Assembly (NCBI GenBank): GCA_029213165.1
Contig: JARGNO010000025.1
Span: 1 to 43,882 of the forward strand
From: Minwuia sp.
GTDB lineage: Bacteria > Pseudomonadota > Alphaproteobacteria > Minwuiales > Minwuiaceae
Direction of reading: 5' to 3'
DNA length: 43,882 nt
Under the pieces are notes generated by a model. It saw only the letters and a list, made by a program, of their open reading frames with translations, was not told where the DNA came from and searched no databases. The number at the start of each line of letters is the position of its first letter. Position 1 is the first letter of the stretch. Shown here one piece after another: positions 23,573 through 32,401 of the stretch. The translations under genes were made by a program, and so were the position numbers.

Positions 23573-25462
23573 ATGATCACGCACGATGACAGACCGACCA
23601 CGGCCACCGGCGGCACCCCATCCCTGATGGCGCGCATGACCGGGCGGCTGCAGTGGGCGCAGCACCCGACCAGGCTGCGCACGGTATTGTTCATCGCCTT
23701 CACCCTGATTGCCACGATTCCGGTTGGCCTGCTCGCTGCCTGGCAACAACAGTCGGCATTCGAGAAGGAACTGGCGGAAGTCAGCGAACGGCATCTGCTG
23801 ATTGCGCAGAACCTTTCCCATGCCATCGACCGCTACTCAGAGGATGTCGAGGCCGTCTTTCGCATGGCTGTCTCGGAAATGCAGACCCGCAATGCCGAGG
23901 CCGCTGCCGTTGCGGCGCTGCTCGCCGAAATGGGATTCCGCCATGCCTGCATCATCGACAGCGCCGGTCGCATTGTCGCCAGCCTGGATGGCACTGCGCA
24001 GGGAGAGGAGATCAACCGGAAGGTCGGAGACATGACCCCTCTGCGCCGTATCGCAAAGGCTGCGGGAATCGACCCGGCTTTCTCGGGCGTGCGCCTCGAC
24101 CGTGAGGCGAGGCCGACCCTGCACATCGTGCAACAGCTTTCTGAGGGGCGCCTGGCCATCGGCACCCTGGGGACCAGCTATATCGTGGATGTGCAGCAGC
24201 GGATCGCCTTCGGTCAGCGTGGGCATTCCGCGATCGTGGACCAGTATGGTCGCGTCATCGCCCATCCGAACAAGACCTGGCAGCAGCAGGCGAAGGATAT
24301 CTCGCGCGTCTCTGCGGTCGCCCGGATGATGAAGGGTGAGACCGGCGTCACGACCTTCTATTCCCCTGCCATGGACGCGGAGATGATCGCCGGGTTCACC
24401 AGCGCGCCGCACACAGGCTGGGGCGTCATGGTTCCGCAGCCGCTTGCCGAGCTGTCCGCCCATGCCAGAAGCGTGCAACTGGTCTCTATCCTGATCGGCG
24501 GGCTCGGCCTGCTGGTTGCCATCATCATTGCCTGGGTGATTGCCCGCTATCTCGCGCGCCCGATCGAGCAGGTGGCCGATGTGGCGCGGGCGGTCAGCGC
24601 CGGTGACACCAGCGCGCGGGTGAGTGACCTGCCGCCCCGGACGCCGCGCGAGATCGTGGCGTTGGCGGAGGCGACCAACCAGATGCTGACCGACCTGTCG
24701 AGCGCCAGTCGCCGCTTGCGGACCGAAGCTGCGCGGGCCGAGGCCGCCAACCAGGCCAAGGGCCGGTTCCTGGCCAACATGAGCCATGAGTTCCGCACCC
24801 CGCTGAACGCGATTCTGGGATTTGCCGAAATCATGCGGGACCCGAAGATACACACCGACGATGCGGCCCTGTCGCGGGAATTCTCCACCGACATCCTGCG
24901 GGCCGGGCAGCACATGCTGAACATGGTGGACAATATCCTGGAACTGACGCGGGCTGAAGGCGGCCACCTGCAGCTCGATCTGGCACCTGTCGACGTGCGG
25001 GAGGCCGTTGGCTTTGCGGTGTCGCTGGTGCGTCAGGACGCAGTCGCACGGAACATCACCCTGACAACAGAGGCCGTTCCGGACCTGCCGGTGATCAACA
25101 GCGACGTCAGCAAGATCCAGCAGATCGCCGTCAACATTCTTTCCAATGCCGTGAAGTTCACCGATCCGGGAGGCAATATCCAGGTCCGTCTGGCAACCGA
25201 CCCGCACTGGCCGGTTGTCATCCAGGTCATTGACGACGGTATCGGGATTTCCGAGGGCGACATGGCACTTGTCATGACGCCTTTCGGCCAGGTCGCCGAC
25301 GCCCTGACCCGCAATCACGACGGCACCGGCCTGGGGCTTGCCCTGACGCAGGAACTCGTGGACCTGCTGCAGGGTCAGATCGAGATGCAGTCCGCCCTGG
25401 GTGAGGGAACCACCGTCACCATCCGATTGCCCGACATCACCGCCAGAGAGACCGGTTCCTGA
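23573..25462 (+). CDS. Membrane sensor histidine kinase with extracytoplasmic sensor domain and HAMP
   Basis: 629 aa from the ATG at 23573; the frame is open to 23348 but the extra residues lack coding character. TM1 at about 40-62 (LFIAFTLIATIPVGLLAAW), a dCache-like periplasmic sensor to about 300 (with FGQRGHSAIVDQYGRVIAHPN), and TM2 at about 302-328 (LVSILIGGLGLLVAIIIAWVIA). A HAMP linker follows (ARPIEQVADVARAVSAGD). The kinase core has MSHEFRTPLN with phospho-accepting His405, N-box NILSNAVKFT, and G boxes DDGIGI and GTGLGLAL. No response regulator gene is adjacent, so the partner and signal are unknown. Such sensors commonly bind small organic ligands. Confidence 0.9.
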   Translation: MITHDDRPTTATGGTPSLMARMTGRLQWAQHPTRLRTVLFIAFTLIATIPVGLLAAWQQQSAFEKELAEVSERHLLIAQNLSHAIDRYSEDVEAVFRMAVSEMQTRNAEAAAVAALLAEMGFRHACIIDSAGRIVASLDGTAQGEEINRKVGDMTPLRRIAKAAGIDPAFSGVRLDREARPTLHIVQQLSEGRLAIGTLGTSYIVDVQQRIAFGQRGHSAIVDQYGRVIAHPNKTWQQQAKDISRVSAVARMMKGETGVTTFYSPAMDAEMIAGFTSAPHTGWGVMVPQPLAELSAHARSVQLVSILIGGLGLLVAIIIAWVIARYLARPIEQVADVARAVSAGDTSARVSDLPPRTPREIVALAEATNQMLTDLSSASRRLRTEAARAEAANQAKGRFLANMSHEFRTPLNAILGFAEIMRDPKIHTDDAALSREFSTDILRAGQHMLNMVDNILELTRAEGGHLQLDLAPVDVREAVGFAVSLVRQDAVARNITLTTEAVPDLPVINSDVSKIQQIAVNILSNAVKFTDPGGNIQVRLATDPHWPVVIQVIDDGIGISEGDMALVMTPFGQVADALTRNHDGTGLGLALTQELVDLLQGQIEMQSALGEGTTVTIRLPDITARETGS

Positions 25463-25522
25463 TAGATCAATGCCTGCGGCACAGAGGCCCCAACCTGACC
25501 GGCAAGCGGCCCCGGTTGGAGA

Positions 25523-26272
25523 TCACCCCATGGGGCACTGTGATACAGCCGCTCGGTTGCGCCAGTGTTCCAGAAGCTTGTCGAAATCGGCCTGCGGAAA
25601 TCCCTGTGGCGGGCGGGTGTCGAGGATGCGCAGGATCATGGCGCAGCCCTCGCGACGTTCCTCCAGCCAGAAATGCACGTCGGCCAGATACATCATCGCC
25701 CAGGCGTTCTCCGGCTCCAGCTCCAGTGCCCGGATCAGCACGGGGCGGGCTTCCGCATGCCGCCGGCCGGCCACCATGTAGCGGCCGTAGTCGGCAAACC
25801 GGCCCGGGCGGCCCTGCGGCTTGCTGACCGCCTGCGCGAACCAGTAGTCCACGACCTCCGATGGCTGTCCCAGCTCGGCCATGGTGACCGCGATGCCGTG
25901 GAAGACATCGCCATCCTCCGGGGCATATCGCCAGGCAAGATTGAAACGGTTGATGGCAGACCCCGGCTGGCGCATTCCGATCCATTTCCAACCCAGCCGG
26001 ATCAGTTCCCGTGCCGTTTCCAGATCGCCGCTGCCATGCGATTGCAGCTTCTCGACGAAATGCGCGTCCGCATCCTCCCGCGCGCCGCTGCGCTCCGCAC
26101 AGCCGAACAGGGGCCGCGCGTCGCCGGGCAGACGGTCATCGCCGAAGGCGAATTCGGGGTGATCCTGCGCCTGACAGGTCTCGCGCCAGGACGACACGTC
26201 AGCGGCGCCGGCCGACATGCCGGCCAGCGTGATCAGAACCCCGGCGAGGGCTGCTGCGATCACACCCCTCAC
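25523..26272 (-). CDS. Secreted TPR-like protein of unknown function
   Basis: 249 aa from a GTG at 26272 whose four bases GTGA overlap the stop of the acyl-CoA dehydrogenase gene, so it is translationally coupled. The longer open frame to 26794 lies inside that gene and is a shadow. The N-terminus MRGVIAAALAGVLITLAGMSAGAA is a Sec signal. The rest has two or three TPR-like helical repeats (SAINRFNLAWRYAPEDGDVFHGIAVTMAELGQ; ARPVLIRALELEPENAWAMMYLADVHFWLEE). Three cysteines in the mature N-terminal half and C-terminal region could form disulphides. A periplasmic scaffold is likely; the pairing with a fatty-acid enzyme offers no clear job. Confidence 0.75.
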   Translation of the reverse strand: MRGVIAAALAGVLITLAGMSAGAADVSSWRETCQAQDHPEFAFGDDRLPGDARPLFGCAERSGAREDADAHFVEKLQSHGSGDLETARELIRLGWKWIGMRQPGSAINRFNLAWRYAPEDGDVFHGIAVTMAELGQPSEVVDYWFAQAVSKPQGRPGRFADYGRYMVAGRRHAEARPVLIRALELEPENAWAMMYLADVHFWLEERREGCAMILRILDTRPPQGFPQADFDKLLEHWRNRAAVSQCPMG

Positions 26273-27471
26273 AGGCCCAGCACCGCCTTCGCGATGACGT
26301 TCTTCTGCACCTCGTTGGTACCGCCATAGATGGTGGAGGCGCGTTTCAGCAGGTGTTCCGGCATCACCCCATCCGCGTGGGCCGGACCGACCGGGGCCAC
26401 ATTGCCCTGCCAGTTCAGTGCGGTGTGGACATAGGGCGCGCTGTAGTAGCCGATGGCCTCGACCATGGTTTCGTTGATCGACTGCTCGATCTCCGTCCCC
26501 CGGATCTTCAGCAGCGATGATTCGGCCCCTGGCGGGCGACCTGCCGCCGCTTCGGCGAGGTTGCGCAGGTTGGTGACCTCCAGCGCGGCAAGCTCGGCCT
26601 CGATCTCCGCAATCTTGCGCCGGAATGCCGGGTCCTCGATCAGGCGTCCGCCACCGTCGGCCTCCGCGCCAGCCATCTCCTTCAACTGCTCCAGCCGTCC
26701 CTTGGAGCGCCCGACACCGGCAATGCCTGTCCGTTCGTTGCCCAGCAGGAACTTGGCGCAGGTCCAGCCCTTGCCCTCCTCCCCGATCAGGCAATCCAGC
26801 GGCACCTTCACATCATCCAGGAAGACCTCGTTCAGATAGTGGTAGCCATCCATGGAGACGATGGGCTTCACCGTCACGCCCGGGGTGCGCATGTCGATCA
26901 GCAGGAATGAAATGCCCTGCTGCGGCTTCTCCGCCGTGGGGTCGGTGCGGACCAGCGTGAACATCCAGTTCGCCCGATGCGCACCGGAGGTCCAGATCTT
27001 GTGGCCGTCGACCACGTAATGATCCCCCTCCCGCCGGGCCTTCGTCGCCAGACGCGCGAGGTCGGACCCGGCACCGCGCTCCGAATAGCCCTGGCACCAC
27101 CAGTCCTCCGTCGAAAGGATGCGCGGCAGGAACCGCTCCTTCTGCTCCGGCGTGCCGAAGGTGTAGATGACCGGACCGACCATGGTGATGCCGAAGGGGA
27201 TGATGCGCGGGCAGTCGGCGCGGGCGCATTCCTCGTCGAAGATGAACCGCTGCGCGGCATTCCAGCCGGTGCCGCCATATTCGACCGGCCAGCCGGGCGC
27301 GATCCAGCCACGCTCGTACAGGATCTTCTGCCAGCGCAGGTAATCGTCCTTCGGCAGATAGGACCAGCCGATGCGGGCACGTTCCCGAATGTCGCTTGGC
27401 ACCTTTTCCCGCAGGAACGTCCGGACTTCCTCACGAAAGGCGATCTCTTCCGTACTGAAAGACAGATCCAT
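26269..27471 (-). CDS. Acyl-CoA dehydrogenase
   Basis: 400 aa, starting at an ATG preceded by GGGGAGGATC. The FAD-dependent fold is clear: WCQGYSERGAGSDLARLAT (flavin-binding middle strand), DGHKIWTSGAHRANWMFTLVRTD, and the C-terminal helices with the QSINETMVEAIGYYS segment and YGGTNEVQKNVIAKAVLGL. It introduces a double bond alpha-beta in an acyl-CoA and passes electrons to ETF. The catalytic base usually lies near the C-terminal GGTxE or in helix G; it is not fixed here. This long-branch subtype often occurs in pairs for sterol or branched acyl-CoAs, but no second subunit gene lies nearby. Confidence 0.92.
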   Translation of the reverse strand: MDLSFSTEEIAFREEVRTFLREKVPSDIRERARIGWSYLPKDDYLRWQKILYERGWIAPGWPVEYGGTGWNAAQRFIFDEECARADCPRIIPFGITMVGPVIYTFGTPEQKERFLPRILSTEDWWCQGYSERGAGSDLARLATKARREGDHYVVDGHKIWTSGAHRANWMFTLVRTDPTAEKPQQGISFLLIDMRTPGVTVKPIVSMDGYHYLNEVFLDDVKVPLDCLIGEEGKGWTCAKFLLGNERTGIAGVGRSKGRLEQLKEMAGAEADGGGRLIEDPAFRRKIAEIEAELAALEVTNLRNLAEAAAGRPPGAESSLLKIRGTEIEQSINETMVEAIGYYSAPYVHTALNWQGNVAPVGPAHADGVMPEHLLKRASTIYGGTNEVQKNVIAKAVLGL

Positions 27472-27572
27472 CTTGCTGATCCTCCCCGATCATCTGTGTG
27501 GCCGCCGGGCGTTCGATGCCACACGCGTGCAGGCTGCATTCATAGCGCAAGCGCGGGGCGGGCGAAAAGCCT

Positions 27573-29012
27573 TCACTGTTGGCGCAGCGCGTTGTCCAGA
27601 CGTGTCACGGCCAGCCTGATCTCCGCCTCGTCGAAACCGGCGAAGCCCAGGATCAGCCCCTGTCTGGGATTCTCCGCGACGTAGAAGGGGCTGAGCGGGC
27701 GGACGATCACCCCTGCCGCCCCCGCGCGTTGCGCCGCCACCACGTCCGTCATTCGTGCGCTGAGCAGCGGGGTCGACCAGGCAATGGCGTGCATGCCGCT
27801 GTCCACCTCCTGCAAGGTCAGCAGGTCACCGATGCCTTCCATTGCCGCCGCCAGCGCCCGACAGCGCTGACCGTAGAGGCGGCGCATGCGCCTGAGATGG
27901 GTCGCGAAGCCGCCGCTGGTGATGAATTCCGCGAGGGCAGGCTGGGCCACGATGGAGGTGGCAGGCGACCGGACCTGCAGCGTTTCACGGAACCGGTCCA
28001 GGGTCCGGCGCGGCACCACCAGATAACTGATGCGCAGGGACCGGAACAACACCTTGGAGAAGCTGCCGAGGTAGACCACACGCCCATCCCGGTCCAGGTT
28101 GGCCAGAGCCTCCAGCGGGCTGCCCCGATAGCGGTACTCGCTGTCGAAATCATCCTCGATCACGAACCGGTCCGCGGCCCCCGCCCATTGCAGCAGCGCC
28201 AGCCGACGGGGCAGCGTCATGGTCACCCCCAGCGGAAACTGCCGCGACGGGGTCACGACAATGCCTCTCGCCTGATTGCCCTCCGGCAACCGGTCGGTAC
28301 ACAGGCCTTCCGCATCGACCGCGACATGCGCCACCCTCTGCCCGGCCTCCGCCAGAACCGCCCGCATGTCCTGATAGCCGGGATCCTCCATCACCACGGT
28401 CGCATTGACCGGAAACAGGGCCGCCAGCACCAGCCGCAGTGACTCGGCCGAGCTGGAGGTGACGATGATCTGGTCAGGCAGCACATCCAGACCGCGCCAG
28501 GCCTTCAGATGGTCCGCGATGGCTTCACGCAGCGCAGGCAGGCCGAAGGGATCGCCGCGTTCCAGATGTGCCGGGTCCAGGTTCTGGAACCCGCGCTGCA
28601 GCAAACGGCCCCATTCCCTGCGCTCCACAGCGCCGAGATCCGGCACCATGTGGGCCAGCGGGCGGGGGCGTTCCGGTGCAGCCAATGGTGTGCTCGCCGG
28701 TCCGGTCACGGCCCGCGCTGCGGTTGCACCCGCCAGCAGTTCGGGCACCAGTTCCGCCACGAAGGTGCCCGCCCCACGGCGCTGTTCGACATAGCCCTCG
28801 CTCTGCAACTGGTCATAGGCGGCGACGATGGTGGTACGGGACAGACCAAGCTCCGTTGCCAGATCCCGGCTGGAGGGCATGCGCGCCCCGGAACGCAGCC
28901 GCGCGTCCAGGATCAGGTCACGGACCTGATCGTAGATCTGCATGAAGGCAGGTCGGACATGGGACCGGTCCACACTAATGGTCAACAGGGAGGCTGGCAG
29001 GACTTCAGGCAT
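27573..29012 (-). CDS. MocR-family regulator (GntR HTH plus aminotransferase-like domain)
   Basis: 479 aa from the ATG at 29012. Residues 20-85 form a GntR-type winged helix (QVRDLILDARLRSGARMPSSRDLATELGLSRTTIVAAYDQL). Residues 130-479 have the fold-type I aminotransferase domain: NLDPAHLERGDPFGLPALREAI, DDFDSEYRYRG, and GSFSKVLFRSLRISYLV with the PLP-binding lysine. MocR proteins use PLP or a derivative as effector and often control PLP, GABA or taurine genes. It is divergent from a gene for a pyridoxamine-phosphate-oxidase-fold protein, and a 9-bp inverted repeat between them is a likely operator. Confidence 0.9.
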   Translation of the reverse strand: MPEVLPASLLTISVDRSHVRPAFMQIYDQVRDLILDARLRSGARMPSSRDLATELGLSRTTIVAAYDQLQSEGYVEQRRGAGTFVAELVPELLAGATAARAVTGPASTPLAAPERPRPLAHMVPDLGAVERREWGRLLQRGFQNLDPAHLERGDPFGLPALREAIADHLKAWRGLDVLPDQIIVTSSSAESLRLVLAALFPVNATVVMEDPGYQDMRAVLAEAGQRVAHVAVDAEGLCTDRLPEGNQARGIVVTPSRQFPLGVTMTLPRRLALLQWAGAADRFVIEDDFDSEYRYRGSPLEALANLDRDGRVVYLGSFSKVLFRSLRISYLVVPRRTLDRFRETLQVRSPATSIVAQPALAEFITSGGFATHLRRMRRLYGQRCRALAAAMEGIGDLLTLQEVDSGMHAIAWSTPLLSARMTDVVAAQRAGAAGVIVRPLSPFYVAENPRQGLILGFAGFDEAEIRLAVTRLDNALRQQ

Positions 29013-29036
29013 GAATTGGTCTGGTGTTATTGCTGG

Positions 29037-29064
29037 CAATTGGCACTTTCTACCATGCCAATTG
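29037..29064. promoter_or_regulatory. Candidate MocR operator
   Basis: CAATTGGCA and TGCCAATTG (29037-29045 and 29056-29064) form a perfect 9-bp inverted repeat with a 10-bp spacer, about one and a half turns centre to centre between half-sites. A further GAATTGGTC lies at 29013-29021. The site is midway between the MocR start and the divergent flavoprotein start, where an autoregulatory operator is expected. Confidence 0.65.
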
Positions 29065-29112
29065 ACCGCTATCCAGCGACAGGATCGCGAACACATTCGA
29101 TGGAGAAATGAC

Positions 29113-29775
29113 ATGGCACGCGAGAGCAAGGCACCCAGCGAGCGGACCCGAGTGAAGCGCGTCAACCAGCGTGCGGTCTATGACCGGCCGGGGATCGACG
29201 CGATTCTGGACGCGCAGCCGCTGTGTCACGTGGGCTACCTGCGCGACGGCCATCCGTTTGTCACCCCGACATTCCAGTGGCGGGAGGGTGATACCGTCTA
29301 TTTCCATGGCTCGGCAGCCAGCCAGGCGCTGCGGGCGGCCAATGGCGCCGATGTCTGCCTGACGGTCTCCTGCCTTGATGGTTTCGTTCTGGCACGGTCC
29401 GGTTTCCATCACTCGGTCAATTACCGCTCGGTCATGATCCTGGGCAAGGCCATGCCGATCGAGGATCCGGAAATCAAGAACACGTTGCTGAACAATTTCG
29501 TCGAAGGCCTGTTCCCCGGGCGTGTCGAGACCTTGCGCCCCAACAATGACCAGGAAATCAAGGCAACAACCGTCCTGTCGCTGCCGATCAGCGAGGCTTC
29601 GGCGAAGGTACGCACGGGCAACCCGGTCGATGATGACGAGGACTATGAACTGCCGATCTGGGCAGGCGTGATACCGCTGCACACGACCATTGGCAAACCG
29701 CAGGATGATGGCCGTGTGCTGGACGGGGTTGAAGTACCGGATCACGTGCTGAATTTCGGCAAAAACCTGTTCTGA
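29113..29775 (+). CDS. Pyridoxamine 5'-phosphate oxidase-fold flavin-binding protein
   Basis: 220 aa from the ATG at 29113 with GGAG 8 nt upstream. The split-barrel FMN-binding fold is shown by LCHVGYLRDGHPFVTPTFQWREGDTVYFHGSAAS and SVMILGKAMPI. This subgroup is annotated as flavin-nucleotide-binding or PPOX-class proteins; members reduce or bind small molecules, and some use F420 or haem. True PdxH function is unlikely because the C-terminal substrate-binding block is different. Divergence from a MocR regulator suggests expression tied to PLP-related metabolites. A hairpin follows its stop. Confidence 0.85.
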   Translation: MARESKAPSERTRVKRVNQRAVYDRPGIDAILDAQPLCHVGYLRDGHPFVTPTFQWREGDTVYFHGSAASQALRAANGADVCLTVSCLDGFVLARSGFHHSVNYRSVMILGKAMPIEDPEIKNTLLNNFVEGLFPGRVETLRPNNDQEIKATTVLSLPISEASAKVRTGNPVDDDEDYELPIWAGVIPLHTTIGKPQDDGRVLDGVEVPDHVLNFGKNLF

Positions 29776-29784
29776 AGCCCGAAA

Positions 29785-29817
29785 AAGCCGGTACATGTCC
29801 GATCCATGTACCGGCTT
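29785..29817. terminator. Terminator-like hairpin after the PPOX-fold gene
   Basis: AAGCCGGTACATG and CATGTACCGGCTT pair perfectly over 13 bp around a TCCGATC loop. On the plus strand only CTCTGC follows, while on the minus strand TTTTTCGGGC follows. It probably ends the flavoprotein transcript and blocks antisense reads. Confidence 0.7.
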
Positions 29818-29916
29818 CTCTGCAAACTTACCGCATGACAGCCATCACGCAGGCAATATTCGACAGTCCATGATGATCATGATACCACGTGTGTGGAACC
29901 GCACGGGGTAGCAATC

Positions 29917-30378
29917 ATGGCTGGGCATGATGCGGACATACTTGATATCCGCGATCAGCAGCTGAGGGACCTGTACACCTACTGGCAGACAATGCGGGGG
30001 GACAGGCGGATTCCGTCCCGTTCCTCTTTCAGTCCGGCAGAAGTTCCCCGTCTGCTGCCCAGTCTGATCCTGCTGGATGTCGAACCGGGCACCGGTCGTA
30101 TGGTGGTCCGGGTACTGGGTACACGCGTCGCAACCGTCTATGGCAAGGATTATACCGGGCGATACCTGGACGAGATCTATTTCGGGGCGAATACCACAAG
30201 CGTGCTCGACGACTACGGGACCTGCGCGCGCGATGGCGTTCCGGTGCTGGGCGAACGCAACTTCCGCAATGTCAGGGATGTTGTCTATCGCATGGAGCGT
30301 CTGATCCTGCCATTCTCCGACGATGGCAAGTCGGTCAACAAGCTGATCGCGGGCCTGCACTTCATCGAACTGAACTGA
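29917..30378 (+). CDS. PAS domain protein (PAS_5 / DUF1457 type)
   Basis: 153 aa from the ATG at 29917, preceded by GGGGTA; a GTG at 29893 would add eight residues. The sequence LRDLYTYWQTMRGDRRIPSRSSFSPAEVPRLLPSLILLDVE is the start of the alphaproteobacterial PAS_5 family, followed by VRVLGTRVATVYGKDYTGRYLDEIYFG, the PAS core. It has no output domain, as is usual for these single-domain proteins. The ligand is unknown. It lies 27 nt upstream of the asparaginase gene on the same strand, so it may be co-transcribed. Confidence 0.82.
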   Translation: MAGHDADILDIRDQQLRDLYTYWQTMRGDRRIPSRSSFSPAEVPRLLPSLILLDVEPGTGRMVVRVLGTRVATVYGKDYTGRYLDEIYFGANTTSVLDDYGTCARDGVPVLGERNFRNVRDVVYRMERLILPFSDDGKSVNKLIAGLHFIELN

Positions 30379-30405
30379 TCTGAACTGAATCCGGGACGGC
30401 ATTTC

Positions 30406-31419
30406 ATGAGCGAGGCAGCGCCCATAGAGATCGTGGCGACACGCGGCGGCGTGGTCGAGAGCACGCATCTGGTACATGCGGTGGTCGCGGGACCCGACGG
30501 CGATGCCACACATGTCTTCGGCCAGGCCGACAGGCCGACATTCCCCCGTTCGGCGATCAAGGCGATGCAGGCACTCCCGCTGGTGGAAAGCGGCGCAGCA
30601 CGGGCACATGGCCTGTCACCGGCGGAGCTGGCGCTTTCCTGTGCCTCCCATGAGGGCGAGGGCTTTCATACCGGGGCAGTGGAGGCCTGGCTGAAACGCC
30701 TGGGGCTGACGGAAGACGCACTGGCCTGCGGGCCACAATGGCCGCGCCGGTTTGATGACCAGGCGACACTGATCCGCGATGGCCAGCAGCCGGTGCGCCG
30801 CCACAACAACTGCTCCGGCAAGCATTCCGGCATGTTGACCACGGCGCTGCATCTGGGAGACCCGGTGCGCCACTATCAGGACCGCCGCCATCCGGTTCAG
30901 CAACGCATCTTTGCCGCCATTGGCGAGATGGCCGGCGTTGACCTGGCCGACGCGCCGTTCGGCATCGACGGCTGTTCCGCGCCCAACCCGAACCTGCCCC
31001 TGTCGGCGGTCGCAGTGGCAGCCGCCCGGCTTGCCGAGGCTGATGCTGGACGGCTTGGCGCGACACGCGCGGACGCCTGCCGCACGCTCTGCCATGCCAT
31101 GCGGGCGCATCCGGAGATGATCGGTGGCACGGAACGCGTCGATACCGATCTGATCCGTGCCTCCGGCGGGCGCATCCTGTCGAAGACCGGCGCGGAAGGG
31201 GTCTACGTCGTCTATCTGCCGGAACGGAAACTCGGTATGGCATTGAAGGCGGAGGATGGGGCGTCCCGAGCCTCGGCGGCAGCCCTCTGGTCGGTGCTCG
31301 AAACCCTGGGCCTGATGGACGAGGGCCTTCGTGCCGCCATGACCGAGCATTGCCGCCCGCCGCTGCGCAACTGGGATGGTCTGGTCACGGGACAATTGCT
31401 CGACGCCCGGGAACTCTGA
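30406..31419 (+). CDS. Class 3 L-asparaginase (Rhizobium etli AnsA / ReAV type)
   Basis: 337 aa. The family's catalytic and metal residues are all present, each displaced by one from the R. etli numbering: Ser49 and Lys52 in RSAIKAMQ, Ser81 in LSCASHEGEG, Cys136 and Lys139 in NNCSGKHSGM, and Cys190 in DGCSAPN. The second lysine is likely in LSKTGAEGVY. The enzyme hydrolyses L-asparagine to aspartate and ammonia and binds zinc through the two Cys and Lys. It has no signal peptide, so it is cytoplasmic. Upstream is a PAS protein; downstream an SDR gene starts 107 bp later. Confidence 0.93.
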   Translation: MSEAAPIEIVATRGGVVESTHLVHAVVAGPDGDATHVFGQADRPTFPRSAIKAMQALPLVESGAARAHGLSPAELALSCASHEGEGFHTGAVEAWLKRLGLTEDALACGPQWPRRFDDQATLIRDGQQPVRRHNNCSGKHSGMLTTALHLGDPVRHYQDRRHPVQQRIFAAIGEMAGVDLADAPFGIDGCSAPNPNLPLSAVAVAAARLAEADAGRLGATRADACRTLCHAMRAHPEMIGGTERVDTDLIRASGGRILSKTGAEGVYVVYLPERKLGMALKAEDGASRASAAALWSVLETLGLMDEGLRAAMTEHCRPPLRNWDGLVTGQLLDAREL

Positions 31420-31526
31420 ACCTCCGGCCTCCACAGTGGCATATCCGGCCCGCATTCATGCGTGCAGACGATTCCCCGCGCAGACGGTAGGTTTGCTGCG
31501 ATGCATGCTGAAGGGGAGGGCACGCC

Positions 31527-32381
31527 ATGGCCACAGAGGCAAAATACGGATTCACCGAAGCCGACATGCTGGAGACACCACTGTCGTTCCGTGACGGGCT
31601 GTTCGCGGGCAAGACCGTGCTGGTCTCCGGTGCCGGCAGCGGCTTCGGCAAGGCCATGGCCATTGTCTTCGCGCGGCTGGGCGCCAACCTCTATCTCTGC
31701 GGGCGCAAGCCGGAGAAGCTGGACCGTACGGCGGAGCTGATCGCGGGACTGGGGCGGGAGGTGGAGACCCGCGCGCTCACCATCCGTGACGCGGACGCCG
31801 TCGATGAGATGGTGGGGGCGGCGTTCGACCGGTTCGACGGACTGGACCTGCAGATCAACAATGCGGGCGGCCAGTTCGCGCAGGATGCGATCGATTTCTC
31901 CGTCAAGGGCTGGAACGCGGTCATCGACACCAACCTGAACGGCACCTGGTACATGATGCAGGCGGCGGCGAAGCGCTGGCGTGACCGGGGACAGCCTGGC
32001 AGCATCGTCAATATCACTGCCAGCGTCGACCGCGGCATCCCCCAGATGGCCCATACGGCGGCATCCCGCTCCGCCGTCAACACCCTGTCGAAGACCGTGG
32101 CCACGGAATGGGCACCCTACGGTATCCGGGTGAACTGCCTCGGCATCGGCACCATCGCCAGCAGCGGCTTCGAGAACTACACCGATGCGGGACGCGAGAC
32201 CTTCAAGGGCTCCAATCCCATGAAGAAGGTCGGCGATCTGTGGGACGTGGCGGAGACGGCTGTCTTCGTCGGCGGCCCGACGGGCAAGTTCATGAACGGC
32301 GAGATCGTGCATGTCGACGGCGGCTCGCGCATGTGGGGCGACCACTGGGGCGCGGGACGCCCGGCATACTTCGAGCACTGA
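31527..32381 (+). CDS. SDR oxidoreductase, 2,4-dienoyl-CoA reductase-like branch
   Basis: 284 aa, start with GGGGAGGG 7 nt upstream. The NAD(P) motif SGAGSGFGKAMA and NNAGG are canonical. Where classical SDRs have Tyr-x-x-x-Lys the sequence reads MAHTAASRSAV: Tyr is absent, as in the dienoyl-CoA and peroxisomal enoyl-CoA reductases (pattern HAxxxK), and the lysine is replaced by Arg. GTWYMMQAAAKRW and WAPYGIRVNCLGIG support this branch. An acyl-CoA ester as substrate is likely but not proven. The MFS gene follows after 20 nt, suggesting an operon. Confidence 0.85.
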   Translation: MATEAKYGFTEADMLETPLSFRDGLFAGKTVLVSGAGSGFGKAMAIVFARLGANLYLCGRKPEKLDRTAELIAGLGREVETRALTIRDADAVDEMVGAAFDRFDGLDLQINNAGGQFAQDAIDFSVKGWNAVIDTNLNGTWYMMQAAAKRWRDRGQPGSIVNITASVDRGIPQMAHTAASRSAVNTLSKTVATEWAPYGIRVNCLGIGTIASSGFENYTDAGRETFKGSNPMKKVGDLWDVAETAVFVGGPTGKFMNGEIVHVDGGSRMWGDHWGAGRPAYFEH

Positions 32382-32401
32382 GACGAACCGGATACCGATA
32401 C

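Noticed and set aside
26273-26794. N-terminal extension of the TPR protein
   Set aside because: It lies inside the acyl-CoA dehydrogenase gene; the GTG in the GTGA overlap gives a proper signal peptide.
31212-32378. 388-aa open frame on the minus strand
   Set aside because: Antisense to the SDR and asparaginase genes; no recognisable domain or ribosome site.
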